DNA from: an uncultured Bacilli bacterium | Lineage (GTDB): Bacteria; Bacillota_I; Bacilli_A; RF39; UBA660 | Direction of reading: 5' to 3' | Length of the DNA: 13,298 nucleotides | NCBI GenBank assembly: GCA_947631655.1 | Contig: CANRME010000026.1 | Location: 1 to 13,298, forward strand | The notes under the pieces: generated by a model | Databases searched by the model: none | Told to the model about the DNA's origin: nothing | What the model saw: only the letters and a program-made list of their open reading frames with translations | Part shown: positions 1 through 6,581 of the stretch, in pieces | Position numbering within the stretch: the stretch's first letter is position 1 | How the letters are laid out: each line of letters starts with the position of its first letter | Made by a program: the position numbers and the translations under genes

Positions 1-68
1 AGATTACATAAAAATCATACTTCTATTTTGTGTTATTTTTATTAGTTTTTTGTGAAAATTTTGTGAAA

Positions 69-713
69 CTATTTATAATAATTTATAACGCCATTTGTAA
101 TAGCAGTAGCGATTTTTTCTTGATATTCTTCAGTCATTAAATTTTGTCTTTCTTGCGTATTAGACAAAAACCCACATTCTACTAATACTCCTGGCACCTT
201 TAATCTTTGATACATATAAATATTAGGAGTTTTCTTAATTTCTCTTTTATCACTAATTTTATTAAATTCCTCTTGAATACTTAGAGCAATTTTTTTATTT
301 TTTTCCGTTTTATAATAAAATACTTGCCCACCTTTATAAGAAGAATCTTCTAAATAATTTATATGGATTGATAAGTACATATCGGCTTTACTACTATTAA
401 TAAGTTTTATCCGGTTATCAAAATCACTTTGCTTTCTTCTTTCTGCTTTCGGATTACTTAAATCATAATCACCATCTCTCGTTAAAATAACACTTGCTCC
501 TTTTTTAACTAATTCTACTTCTAACTTTTTCGCAATAGCTAAATTTAAGTCTTTTTCTAAAATGCCATGCGATATCGTTCCTGGGTCTTTTCCCCCATGT
601 CCAACGTCAATTAGAATGAGTTTACCCGATAACGGAAGTAAAGCAAAAACTCTAAAACTAGAAACGCTTACTAACACTAAAACTATTAATAATAAAATAC
701 AAAACTTTTTCAT
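69..713 (-). CDS. cwlD: N-acetylmuramoyl-L-alanine amidase, CwlD-like (Amidase_3)
   Basis: This is a zinc amidase that cuts the amide bond between muramic acid and the stem peptide of peptidoglycan. In spore formers CwlD helps make muramic-delta-lactam in the cortex; here a general wall role is equally possible. The 214-residue protein starts with a hydrophobic segment (about residues 5-26), a signal peptide or membrane anchor, so it should act outside the membrane. The Amidase_3 domain fills the rest: the DVGHGG motif gives zinc ligand H39, then E53 in EKDLN, H117 in SIHIN, and catalytic E179 in VECGFLSN. All expected ligands are present and the length is near that of CwlD (about 237). No good Shine-Dalgarno precedes the ATG. 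A terminator lies between this gene and its upstream neighbour, so it probably has its own promoter; a CATAAT box about 10 bases before the start is the only candidate seen. In Bacillus cwlD also lies downstream of rplM-rpsI. Confidence 0.9.
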   Translation of the reverse strand: MKKFCILLLIVLVLVSVSSFRVFALLPLSGKLILIDVGHGGKDPGTISHGILEKDLNLAIAKKLEVELVKKGASVILTRDGDYDLSNPKAERRKQSDFDNRIKLINSSKADMYLSIHINYLEDSSYKGGQVFYYKTEKNKKIALSIQEEFNKISDKREIKKTPNIYMYQRLKVPGVLVECGFLSNTQERQNLMTEEYQEKIATAITNGVINYYK

Positions 714-733
714 AGTAAATATTATGCAAAAAC

Positions 734-775
734 AAAAAAGTTAGGTTACTTTTTCTTTTTCTTCCTAACTTTTTT
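734..775 (-). terminator. Intrinsic terminator of the PF06541 gene, overlapping its 3' coding end
   Basis: Bases 734-745 pair with 764-775, giving a 12-bp stem (GTTAGG/CCTAAC core plus six A-T pairs). The loop holds the stop codon of the membrane protein gene. On the minus strand the stem runs into TTTTTTGTTTTT. One arm of the stem is coding sequence and encodes part of the Lys-rich tail of that protein. Confidence 0.75.
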
Positions 776-1417
776 CTTTTCACTAACTTCAAATTTAGGA
801 TAAGCTCTATTTAAACGACGATATAAAATACTATTCTTCTCTATCCATTTTGTAACTCGTTTCTTAATAACTTCGGTATTATCCGACTTTTGCGTATTTA
901 TTTCTCCTTTAATACTATTCATAACTTTAAATGATACAATATTATCAACAATATAACCAATAAATAAGATAATTGCTAAAATATTTCTTATCATTTCTGG
1001 TATCATCTTAATTCCTCCTAAAACCAAAGGATTTAAAATATATACGATAAAAGTACCAAGTATTCCAAAAGGTAACATCGTTTCTAAACAAATTCTACCA
1101 TTAATATTAAACTTCTTATTGGAATAATCCCACCATCTTGCTTTAAACATTTTCTCCATTATATAAGAAGTAAAATACTCTAATACTGAACATATTAAAA
1201 TAGATTTTAAAAATACTGCTAAAACGTCCTTTGTGTCACTTCCAATTAAAAATAAAATACCTAATACTCCATACCCATATATTGGACATATTGGTCCAAG
1301 TAAAAAACCTCTATTTACAAATTTCTTTTTAGTTACTAAAATTAATCCTACTTCCATTAACCAGCCTAAAAATGAATAGGTGATAAATAGAAGAAAAAAT
1401 ATTACTACTTTATTCAT
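746..1417 (-). CDS. Integral membrane protein of the putative ABC-transporter type IV family (PF06541)
   Basis: The 223-residue protein belongs by sequence pattern to the PF06541 family (ABC_trans_CmpB), whose function is not established; the transporter name is tentative. Hydrophobic segments are seen at about residues 4-28, 37-58, 65-83, 113-133 and 143-162. Family landmarks are the GFLLGPICPIYGYG stretch after the first helix (37-50), an E-Y-F-T-S-Y motif at 80-85, and RWWDYS at 94-99 followed by an N-x-x-G-R-I-C-L-E segment. The C-terminal third (170-223) is charged and cytosolic in type, ending in a Lys/Arg-rich tail that is also the arm of a terminator. The start is well supported: GGAGG lies five bases upstream of the ATG. 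It lies between fic and cwlD, separated from cwlD by a terminator. No partner ATPase is nearby. Confidence 0.8.
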   Translation of the reverse strand: MNKVVIFFLLFITYSFLGWLMEVGLILVTKKKFVNRGFLLGPICPIYGYGVLGILFLIGSDTKDVLAVFLKSILICSVLEYFTSYIMEKMFKARWWDYSNKKFNINGRICLETMLPFGILGTFIVYILNPLVLGGIKMIPEMIRNILAIILFIGYIVDNIVSFKVMNSIKGEINTQKSDNTEVIKKRVTKWIEKNSILYRRLNRAYPKFEVSEKKKVRKKKKK

Positions 1418-1435
1418 TACTACCTCCGCATATCA

Positions 1436-1464
1436 ATTATATCAAATATTATATCCATTGAAAA
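1436..1464 (-). promoter_or_regulatory. Candidate promoter of the PF06541 gene
   Basis: On the minus strand TTTTCA (1459-1464) and TATAAT (1436-1441) are 17 bases apart. A second TATAAT box lies at 1448-1453. The Shine-Dalgarno GGAGG follows within a few bases, so the 5' leader would be very short. The weak -35 abuts the inverted repeat at 1465-1505, which could therefore influence this gene too. Confidence 0.4.
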
Positions 1465-1505
1465 TGTGAAACATTTCTATAAATTTTCATAAAGTTTGTT
1501 TCACA
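1465..1505. repeat. Inverted repeat copy A (downstream of fic)
   Basis: Perfect 9-bp arms TGTGAAACA (1465-1473) and TGTTTCACA (1497-1505) are separated by 23 bases. The right arm touches the fic stop codon. It is the same element as copies B and C upstream of fic, sharing the arms and the following ATTTCT. It may be an operator, a weak transcription-end hairpin for fic, or the border of a gene cassette. Confidence 0.75.
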
Positions 1506-2438
1506 CTAAATATTCATATAGCACTTTTCTTTTAAGAACTTTTTAACTTCACTTATACTCTTACCCTCATAATATAAAATAAGCATCTTTTTAAATTCTT
1601 CAGTGAAATTTTCAGGTATAACAATAATCCCTTTACCTTTAGAAATTAAATAATGATTAGCAAAAATTACTGCTGTTCTCTTATTTCCATCAATAAATAC
1701 TTGCTTTTTCATAACATATAGCAATAACTCTATAGCAATATCAACCATACTTTTTGATGAATTTAATATTTTATTCAAGTCTTCTTTTATAACACTTTCA
1801 ATAGGTAATTCTGGTTTCCATTTTGTTCCTCCAATTGAAACCGGTACATCTCTTAACTTCCCAGCTGTATAATATAATCCTTCTTCTACTAATTTATTAA
1901 TCTCACATAAAATATTAAAATCCGTATTAGATAATAAAACATTCTTATTTAAGATAAATTCCCATGCATGCTTTAAATTTACAACTTTTAAGACTTCCTC
2001 TGAAGTCATATTATTTACTTTTCCCCCATTAATTATACTTTCTGTATCAGCAAACGTTGTAGCAATACCCTCTAAAATTGCTTGTTTATATATAGTATCT
2101 ACTAAATGTCTTTTAGCAAAGTCGATATTAGTCATAATTTTAACATTTAATTCACTATCAATATAATTTAAATCTTTTAATTTTTTATCTATCTCTTTTA
2201 TTTCTTTTTTTAGTTCTTTTACTTTAATATTATTATTTAAAATCAAATTGTATAAATCCTCTGAATACTCTCCTACATATTTAGTAACTAATTTCCCATT
2301 ATTCCGATAATGAACATATAAATACTTATGAGAATTTTTTTCTCTTATTTCTACTGCTCCATAAACTAAATTTTCTAATTCTTTTTCGCATGTTTCTTTT
2401 TTATTTACAAGAGTTAATATTTTAACTTGATTTCCCAT
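1506..2438 (-). CDS. Fic/DOC-domain protein with a variant active-site motif
   Basis: Fic proteins usually transfer AMP or another nucleotide-derived group onto a target protein. This 310-residue protein has an N-terminal module (about 25-70) with a strand-rich VHYRNNGKLVTKYVG segment, a charged probable coiled coil (70-92), and a C-terminal Fic domain (about 105-300). Fic landmarks are GKLRDVPVSIGG (193-204), a P-E-L-P segment, and the catalytic loop QVFIDGNKRTA (246-256). The loop matches HPFxDGNxR except that the catalytic His is Gln246; phosphate-binding D250, G251, N252 and R254 are kept. AMPylation by the usual chemistry is therefore doubtful. The start has GAGGTG upstream. The gene has its own promoter and is flanked by three copies of one inverted repeat. 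It is an accessory insertion in an otherwise housekeeping block. No antitoxin gene is visible beside it. Confidence 0.85.
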   Translation of the reverse strand: MGNQVKILTLVNKKETCEKELENLVYGAVEIREKNSHKYLYVHYRNNGKLVTKYVGEYSEDLYNLILNNNIKVKELKKEIKEIDKKLKDLNYIDSELNVKIMTNIDFAKRHLVDTIYKQAILEGIATTFADTESIINGGKVNNMTSEEVLKVVNLKHAWEFILNKNVLLSNTDFNILCEINKLVEEGLYYTAGKLRDVPVSIGGTKWKPELPIESVIKEDLNKILNSSKSMVDIAIELLLYVMKKQVFIDGNKRTAVIFANHYLISKGKGIIVIPENFTEEFKKMLILYYEGKSISEVKKFLKEKCYMNI

Positions 2439-2454
2439 GTTTTTTCACCTCTAT

Positions 2455-2500
2455 TATGTGAAACATTTCTTACTTTATAAAGCCTCTTTTGTTTCACATA
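2455..2500. repeat. Inverted repeat copy B (between fic promoter and fic start)
   Basis: Perfect 11-bp arms TATGTGAAACA (2455-2465) and TGTTTCACATA (2490-2500) are separated by 24 bases. The repeat begins three bases downstream of the fic -10 box and ends shortly before the fic Shine-Dalgarno. It covers the expected transcription start, or alternatively forms a hairpin in the fic 5' leader. Confidence 0.85.
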
Positions 2501-2503
2501 ATT

Positions 2504-2531
2504 ATTATATCATAAAAAAGTAAAATGTGAA
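2504..2531 (-). promoter_or_regulatory. Promoter of fic
   Basis: Read on the minus strand, TTCACA (2526-2531) and a perfect TATAAT (2504-2509) are separated by 16 bases. The -35 box lies within the left arm of repeat C, and repeat B starts just past the -10, so both repeats are positioned to control this promoter. Confidence 0.7.
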
Positions 2532-2572
2532 ACATTTTTATGAGTTTTTTGTTTATTTTGTTTCACATTTTA
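2521..2572. repeat. Inverted repeat copy C (overlapping the fic -35)
   Basis: Perfect 14-bp arms TAAAATGTGAAACA (2521-2534) and TGTTTCACATTTTA (2559-2572) are separated by 24 bases. It is the longest-armed of the three copies. Within its left arm, AAAATGT-GAA-ACATTTT is itself a small palindrome, so each arm could bind a dimer. It lies just downstream of the rpsI terminator. Confidence 0.85.
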
Positions 2573-2579
2573 TTCTAGC

Positions 2580-2603
2580 AAAAAAGTCCAAATACTTGGA
2601 CTT
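2580..2603 (-). terminator. Intrinsic terminator of the rplM-rpsI operon
   Basis: An 8-bp stem (2584-2591 with 2596-2603) with a four-base loop is followed on the minus strand by six T. It is well separated from the rpsI stop and is the cleanest terminator in the window. Confidence 0.9.
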
Positions 2604-2622
2604 CTCGAAAACTTTGAATATA

Positions 2623-3036
2623 TTAACGTTTACTAAATTGTGGTGCTCTACGAGCTTTTTTAAGACCATATTTCTTACGTTCTTTAACTCTTGGATCTCT
2701 TGTAACAAAACCTTCAACTTTTAAAATCTTACGATAAGAACCTTCTCCAGTCTTATTACCATCAAAAGCCATTAACGCTCTAGCAATACCTAATCTAATA
2801 GCACCAGTTTGACCAGAGAATCCGCCACCTTTAACCGTAACATCGATATCGAATTTATCTTCATTACCAGTTGCTACTAAAGGTTGTTTTAAATCCATTA
2901 CCAAAGTTTGATAAGGCATATATTCATTAACATCAACACCATTAACAGTAATTTTACCACTACCTAATGTCATTCTTACTTGGGCAGAACTTCTTTTTCT
3001 TCTACCACTAGCACTCCATACTTGTTTTGTAGCCAT
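2623..3036 (-). CDS. rpsI: 30S ribosomal protein uS9
   Basis: This is a component of the small ribosomal subunit head whose basic C-terminal tail reaches toward the P-site tRNA. The 137-residue sequence has the family features: GRRKRSSAQVRM near the N-terminus, the GGG-F-SGQ-GAIRLGIARAL segment in the middle, and the tail running through DPRVKERKKYGLKKARRAPQ to the conserved terminal SKR. It is a few residues longer than Bacillus S9 (130) because of its N-terminus. TAAGGAGGT stands before the ATG. It follows rplM by 13 bases in the usual rplM-rpsI operon and ends in a strong terminator. Confidence 0.98.
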   Translation of the reverse strand: MATKQVWSASGRRKRSSAQVRMTLGSGKITVNGVDVNEYMPYQTLVMDLKQPLVATGNEDKFDIDVTVKGGGFSGQTGAIRLGIARALMAFDGNKTGEGSYRKILKVEGFVTRDPRVKERKKYGLKKARRAPQFSKR

Positions 3037-3049
3037 TTCCTATACCTCC

Positions 3050-3481
3050 TTATTTAACTTCCATAACTTCTGGTTTTTGAGCTGCATGATTATGATTTTC
3101 ATCTGCATAAACGAATAACTTCTTACCCATTTGGTTTCCTAACTTATTATGAGGAAGCATTCCTTTAATAGCTCTTTCTACCATTTCACAAGGATATTCA
3201 TTAATCATGGTCTTAGCATTTCTTTCTCTAAGTCCTCCTGGATATCCACTGTGATTATAATACATCTTATCTTCTAACTTATTACCAGTTAGTTTTACTT
3301 TAGATGCATTAATTACGATTACATAATCTCCACAATCAACATGAGGAGTATATGTAACTTTGTGTTTTCCTCTTAACACAGTTGCTACTTTTGTAGCTAA
3401 ACGTCCTAGTGTTTGATCTGTTGCATCAACAACATACCATTTACGTTCAATGTTTTCTTTTTTTTGCATAAATGTTTTCAT
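3050..3481 (-). CDS. rplM: 50S ribosomal protein uL13
   Basis: This early-assembling large-subunit protein binds 23S rRNA. Family landmarks are ERKWYVVDATDQTLGRLAT, LRGKHKVTYTPHVDCGD, the YYNHSGYPGGLRER loop, IKGMLPHNKLGNQM, and an H-x-H-A-AQKPEV end. The start is placed at the ATG at 3481, giving 143 residues, because AAAGGG lies six bases upstream and the N-terminus then matches the family. An ATG five codons further up (3496) lacks a Shine-Dalgarno. It is the first gene of the rplM-rpsI operon, driven by a consensus promoter through a leader with a possible autoregulatory hairpin. Bacillus has truA immediately upstream; here a broken oxidoreductase gene and a terminator separate them. Confidence 0.97.
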   Translation of the reverse strand: MKTFMQKKENIERKWYVVDATDQTLGRLATKVATVLRGKHKVTYTPHVDCGDYVIVINASKVKLTGNKLEDKMYYNHSGYPGGLRERNAKTMINEYPCEMVERAIKGMLPHNKLGNQMGKKLFVYADENHNHAAQKPEVMEVK

Positions 3482-3554
3482 ATAATTCCCTTTCATTTTT
3501 CTTACTCACTTAACCTTCCCACAGTTAAGCCCCTAGAAAAAATAAAATGTACCA
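3482..3554 (-). ncRNA. 5' leader of rplM, candidate L13 leader element
   Basis: From the promoter the transcript should start near 3554, leaving about 70 bases before rplM. It contains a hairpin with stem CTTAAC/GTTAAG (3509-3514 with 3524-3529) and a purine-rich nine-base loop, followed by an A/G-rich single strand and the Shine-Dalgarno. Bacillota are known to have an L13 leader motif used for feedback control of rplM. Position and size fit, but the match to that family is from memory. Confidence 0.45.
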
Positions 3555-3560
3555 TTTAAA

Positions 3561-3589
3561 ATTATATGAAAAAGCTAAGGAAAAGTCAA
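3561..3589 (-). promoter_or_regulatory. Promoter of rplM-rpsI
   Basis: On the minus strand TTGACT (3584-3589) and TATAAT (3561-3566) are 17 bases apart, a near-perfect sigma-A promoter. The -35 nearly abuts the terminator of the upstream operon, so rplM-rpsI is an independent unit. Confidence 0.9.
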
Positions 3590-3590
3590 C

Positions 3591-3618
3591 AAAAAATAGT
3601 GTTTTTCAGCACTATTTT
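3591..3618 (-). terminator. Terminator of the ecfA-like/truA/oxidoreductase operon
   Basis: A 9-bp stem (3593-3601 with 3610-3618) with an eight-base loop runs into a T-rich tract on the minus strand. The oxidoreductase stop codon (3617-3619) overlaps the stem. The stem is AT-rich, with three G-C pairs near the loop. Confidence 0.7.
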
Positions 3619-4765
3619 ACTTATTATTGCTTCTTTTTACCGAAATATCATATTTACTAGGTCCCACAATTACTTTTCCATCTATATCAAATCTTGACGC
3701 ATGACACGGACAATCCCAAGTTTTTTCTACTTCATTGTACACCAAACCACAACCTAAATGCGGACATTTTCTTTTAACCACATGTTTACTACCATCTTTT
3801 AAAGTTAGTTCCGCAAATCCTTTTTTATACCTAACTTTATCACTTTTACAAACCATACCTCCTATATAAGCAACCAAATTCGTAAGAGTATCCTTCCCCC
3901 ATTCTATAAGCCTATAAATCCCCATACTTCTTTTAGGGTCAAATAACTTACTATAAATGTTTTTCTTTCCTTGTATTTCGTCACTAACTATTTTCGATGC
4001 GATACTACTACCAGCCATACCCCATGTATTATAACCCGTTAATATATACATATTCTTTTTTATCTTTCCCGCATAAGGCATACCATCTATCGTCATAATA
4101 TCGGTATTACTCCACAAATAATCTATCTTTTTATTATTTACTAAGTTTGTAAATTTTTCTTGGGGCTTAAAACTTAAACCTAAATTATGTGTTTCACCTA
4201 ATCTAATTAAATAATTTTTATAATAACGATACGACATCGTCGGTTTATCATACGTTATTCCATTAGTTAGTTCTTGTTTATTAACTTTAACTGCACTTAC
4301 ATAAGACTTTTCTAAATCGACATTAAAAGGAAATACCATTGGAAATAAAAAGTAAGGATAAAAACCGGCGAAAACTATTTTTTCACATTTAATATCTCCT
4401 CCCATTGTTTTAACTAAATATCTATTACCTTTTTTCTTAACATCATATACCAAAGTATTTTCATAAATCTCTGTACTTGCATTTAAACTATGTAATAACC
4501 CATTCATATACTTTATCGGATTAAATACATAACTATCCTTACATACTAAAGCATCTTTATCTTTAAGATATATATTCTTATCATTATAAATATTCTTTAA
4601 TTCTTCTAAGTATTTTCTATCACTTTTTTTACTCGCTATTATATAAGCTGTATTCTTTTCCAAATCACAATCTATCATTTCCTGGGAAATTATTTTCCGG
4701 GAAATATTTACTCCTTCTTTATAAGCTTTAACTAACTCATTGCTTTCGATATTCCTTTTCTTTTC
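3617..4765 (-). pseudogene. C-terminal fragment of a frameshifted FAD oxidoreductase with Rieske domain (YhfW-like)
   Basis: This frame is open from 4765 to the stop at 3617; its first ATG is at 4678 (353 codons). It continues, one frame over, the FAD-binding fragment at 4732-5007. Numbering from that ATG, the middle has the DAO-family pattern ending in MTIDGMPYAG (195-204) and TGYNTWGMAGS (214-224), the FAD-contacting C-terminal half. A Rieske [2Fe-2S] domain follows, with C305-x-H307 and C323-x-x-H326 in CPHLGCG and DCPCHASRFD. The arrangement resembles Bacillus YhfW, whose substrate is unknown. Joined by a one-base shift, the two parts give about 463 residues. Both halves stay family-like, so the break is recent or a sequencing error. 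It is the last gene of the operon. Confidence 0.8.
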
Positions 4766-5007
4766 TTAACCTTTATTAAAACATTATCTAAAAAATAGGT
4801 AAGTTTTCCAGTTGTTCTAGATGTTACACCTCTTCCTAATCTATTTCTCTCTACTAAAATAACTTTTAACCCACTATTTTTTAAATGATAAAGAAGACTT
4901 ACTCCACTAAGTCCTCCACCAATTATTAAGACATCACACTCATTATTATTCTTTAAACTATCATACTTTGGTAATTCATATTCATTCCAAATAGAAGTAT
5001 TTTTCAT
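4732..5007 (-). pseudogene. N-terminal FAD-binding fragment of the same frameshifted oxidoreductase
   Basis: These 91 codons encode the Rossmann dinucleotide fold: DVLIIGGGLSG with the G30-G31-G32-x-x-G35 fingerprint, the ribose-binding acid E53 in ILVERN, and SRTTGKLTY (63-71), typical of the glycine/D-amino acid oxidase family. The frame ends in TAG soon after SKAMS, far short of a functional enzyme. The -1 frame continues the protein and is open from 4765, so the lesion lies in the overlap 4732-4765, most simply a lost A in the A-rich tract or in the GCAATG junction. The ATG has AGAGGTGAAGG upstream and lies 27 bases after truA, so it is co-transcribed with it. Confidence 0.8.
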
Positions 5008-5034
5008 TTTCCTTCACCTCTATTAGTATGAACA

Positions 5035-5760
5035 TTAATCTTGATAATAAACCTTCATTAAATATAACCCACAAGCCGGCACCGTTGGTACTGTTTTATC
5101 GATGTCTTTATTTAATAATTCTTCTAAAATACTTTCGTTCCATTTCTTTTTCCCAATCATTAATAGAGTCCCTATTAAATTTCTTACCATATACCGATAA
5201 AAACCTTTACCATAAAAATCAAAGATTATTTTATCTTCTTCTTTTTTTATTTCTATCTTAAAAATATTTCCTTCATAATCATCACGATACCCAGCCGTAA
5301 AATTATGAAAGTCATGCTTACCTATTAATTTTTTACTCGCCTTTTCCATTAATTTTATATCTAACTCATCATCTATTTGATAGGTATACTTGGCATAAAA
5401 AGGATCAAACTCACTAATTTTAATTACATAACGATACCATTTTCCCGTTGCTCTTAATCTGGCATGAAATTTATTATCAACTTCTTTAATTTCTAAAACT
5501 CTAATATCTTCCGGTAACATTCTATTCATCACATATTTTAATTTTGAAGGAGTCACCGGAATATCTAAATCAAAATGAATCGCTTGACCTTTCGCATGCA
5601 CACCAGCATCCGTTCTTCCCGCTCCTTTTACTGCTACATCCTTCTTAGCTAAAATACTTAAGACTTTTTCTAACTCTTGTTGCACACTTCGTTTATTTTT
5701 AAGTCTTTGAAAGCCATAAAAATTACTACCATCATAAATAATAACTGCTAAATATCTCAT
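5035..5760 (-). CDS. truA: tRNA pseudouridine(38-40) synthase TruA
   Basis: TruA converts uridines 38-40 of the tRNA anticodon arm to pseudouridine. The 241-residue protein is full length for the family (about 245). The catalytic Asp51 lies in GAGRTDAGVHA (46-56). Other landmarks are the N-terminal YDGSNFYGFQ (9-18), FHARLRATGKWYRYVI (98-113), HDFHNFTA (149-156), GKGFYRYMVRNLIGTLL (184-200) and the terminal CGLYLMKV. Its ATG overlaps the stop of the ecfA2-like gene as ATGA, so translation is coupled. In Bacillus ecfT lies between ecfA2 and truA; here it is gone. A 27-base gap separates it from the broken oxidoreductase gene downstream. Confidence 0.97.
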   Translation of the reverse strand: MRYLAVIIYDGSNFYGFQRLKNKRSVQQELEKVLSILAKKDVAVKGAGRTDAGVHAKGQAIHFDLDIPVTPSKLKYVMNRMLPEDIRVLEIKEVDNKFHARLRATGKWYRYVIKISEFDPFYAKYTYQIDDELDIKLMEKASKKLIGKHDFHNFTAGYRDDYEGNIFKIEIKKEEDKIIFDFYGKGFYRYMVRNLIGTLLMIGKKKWNESILEELLNKDIDKTVPTVPACGLYLMKVYYQD

Positions 5761-6581
5761 GCGACATCCCGATATATCGCCTTTAATAGCTCTTTATTAT
5801 CCGTATAAGGTAATATATCCCTTCCTAGACTTCTTATATATTTTACAAACTCAACGATATCAGGCATTTCCATATATTTATATAACTTATCATCATAAGC
5901 CCAATCATTTCCTTCATATACCATTTTTCCTTTGTTGATAACTATTACTTTATCCACAAAGTTCAAAGCAAATTCTAAATCATTACTTATTACAATAATT
6001 TGTTTATGATACTTCTCATGTAAATTACTAAATAATTTTTTAAATTCTTTTTTCTCTTTATCATTAAATCCCTTTTCAAAATTATCTAAAATAATAACCT
6101 TTGGATTATAAACTAATATTGCCGCTAAATTAACTCTTTTTCTTTCGGTATAAGATAAATCATCTACTAGTCGATATAAGTAATCATTATTAAGACCTAC
6201 TATTAATAAAGCTTCTTTAATTCGGTCATCTCTAAGTTCTACTATTCCTTTAAATTTATCATAATAATATTTTAATTCATCATAAACATACTTCATCTTA
6301 ACATTCTTATTCATCGTATGTCCCACAAACCCAATATCTTTTCTTATCGCACATTTATCTATAGCATTATTACTCTTTATCGTATTATCTCCAACAGTAA
6401 CACTACCCTTACTTACTCTTTTACTACCTACTATTAATTTCCCAATAATCGCATCAACACTACCACATATCATAGTAATATCTTCCATATTAAAAGTATA
6501 ATTGATATTATCAAGTAACAATCTCTCATTATCTAAACCTTTGTTTTGTAAGTAACTTACACTATCAAATCTTATTTCCAT
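5757..6581 (-). CDS. ecfA2: Degenerate EcfA2-type ABC protein lacking catalytic motifs
   Basis: By position, length (274) and C-terminal pattern (MEMPDIVEFVKYIRSLG, 237-253) this is the EcfA2 energy-coupling subunit of vitamin ECF transporters. Each ATP-handling motif is altered. The P-loop is GSVDAIIGK (40-48), with Ile46 where the Lys should be. The Q-loop Gln is His88. The signature is LSYTE (142-146) instead of LSGGQ. After Walker B Asp166 the catalytic Glu is Asn167. The switch His is Asn200. The ABC fold strands and the following R-V-x-L-A helix are kept, so it is probably folded but cannot hydrolyse ATP in the normal way. It overlaps the ecfA1-like gene by 10 bases and truA by 4. No ecfT is present. 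An intact frame argues against a simple pseudogene. Confidence 0.8.
   Translation of the reverse strand: MEIRFDSVSYLQNKGLDNERLLLDNINYTFNMEDITMICGSVDAIIGKLIVGSKRVSKGSVTVGDNTIKSNNAIDKCAIRKDIGFVGHTMNKNVKMKYVYDELKYYYDKFKGIVELRDDRIKEALLIVGLNNDYLYRLVDDLSYTERKRVNLAAILVYNPKVIILDNFEKGFNDKEKKEFKKLFSNLHEKYHKQIIVISNDLEFALNFVDKVIVINKGKMVYEGNDWAYDDKLYKYMEMPDIVEFVKYIRSLGRDILPYTDNKELLKAIYRDVA

Noticed and set aside
1465..2572. Insertion sequence or composite transposon around fic
   Set aside because: No transposase or target-site duplication is seen, and the repeats are symmetric short-spaced palindromes rather than single terminal repeats.
1465..2572. CRISPR-like array from the repeated TGTGAAACA units
   Set aside because: Only three units, each an inverted pair rather than a direct repeat, two separated by the fic gene, with no cas genes.
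4732..4765. Programmed -1 frameshift joining the oxidoreductase halves
   Set aside because: No X XXY YYZ slippery heptamer in the correct frame and no obvious stimulatory hairpin; simple mutation or sequencing error explains it better.
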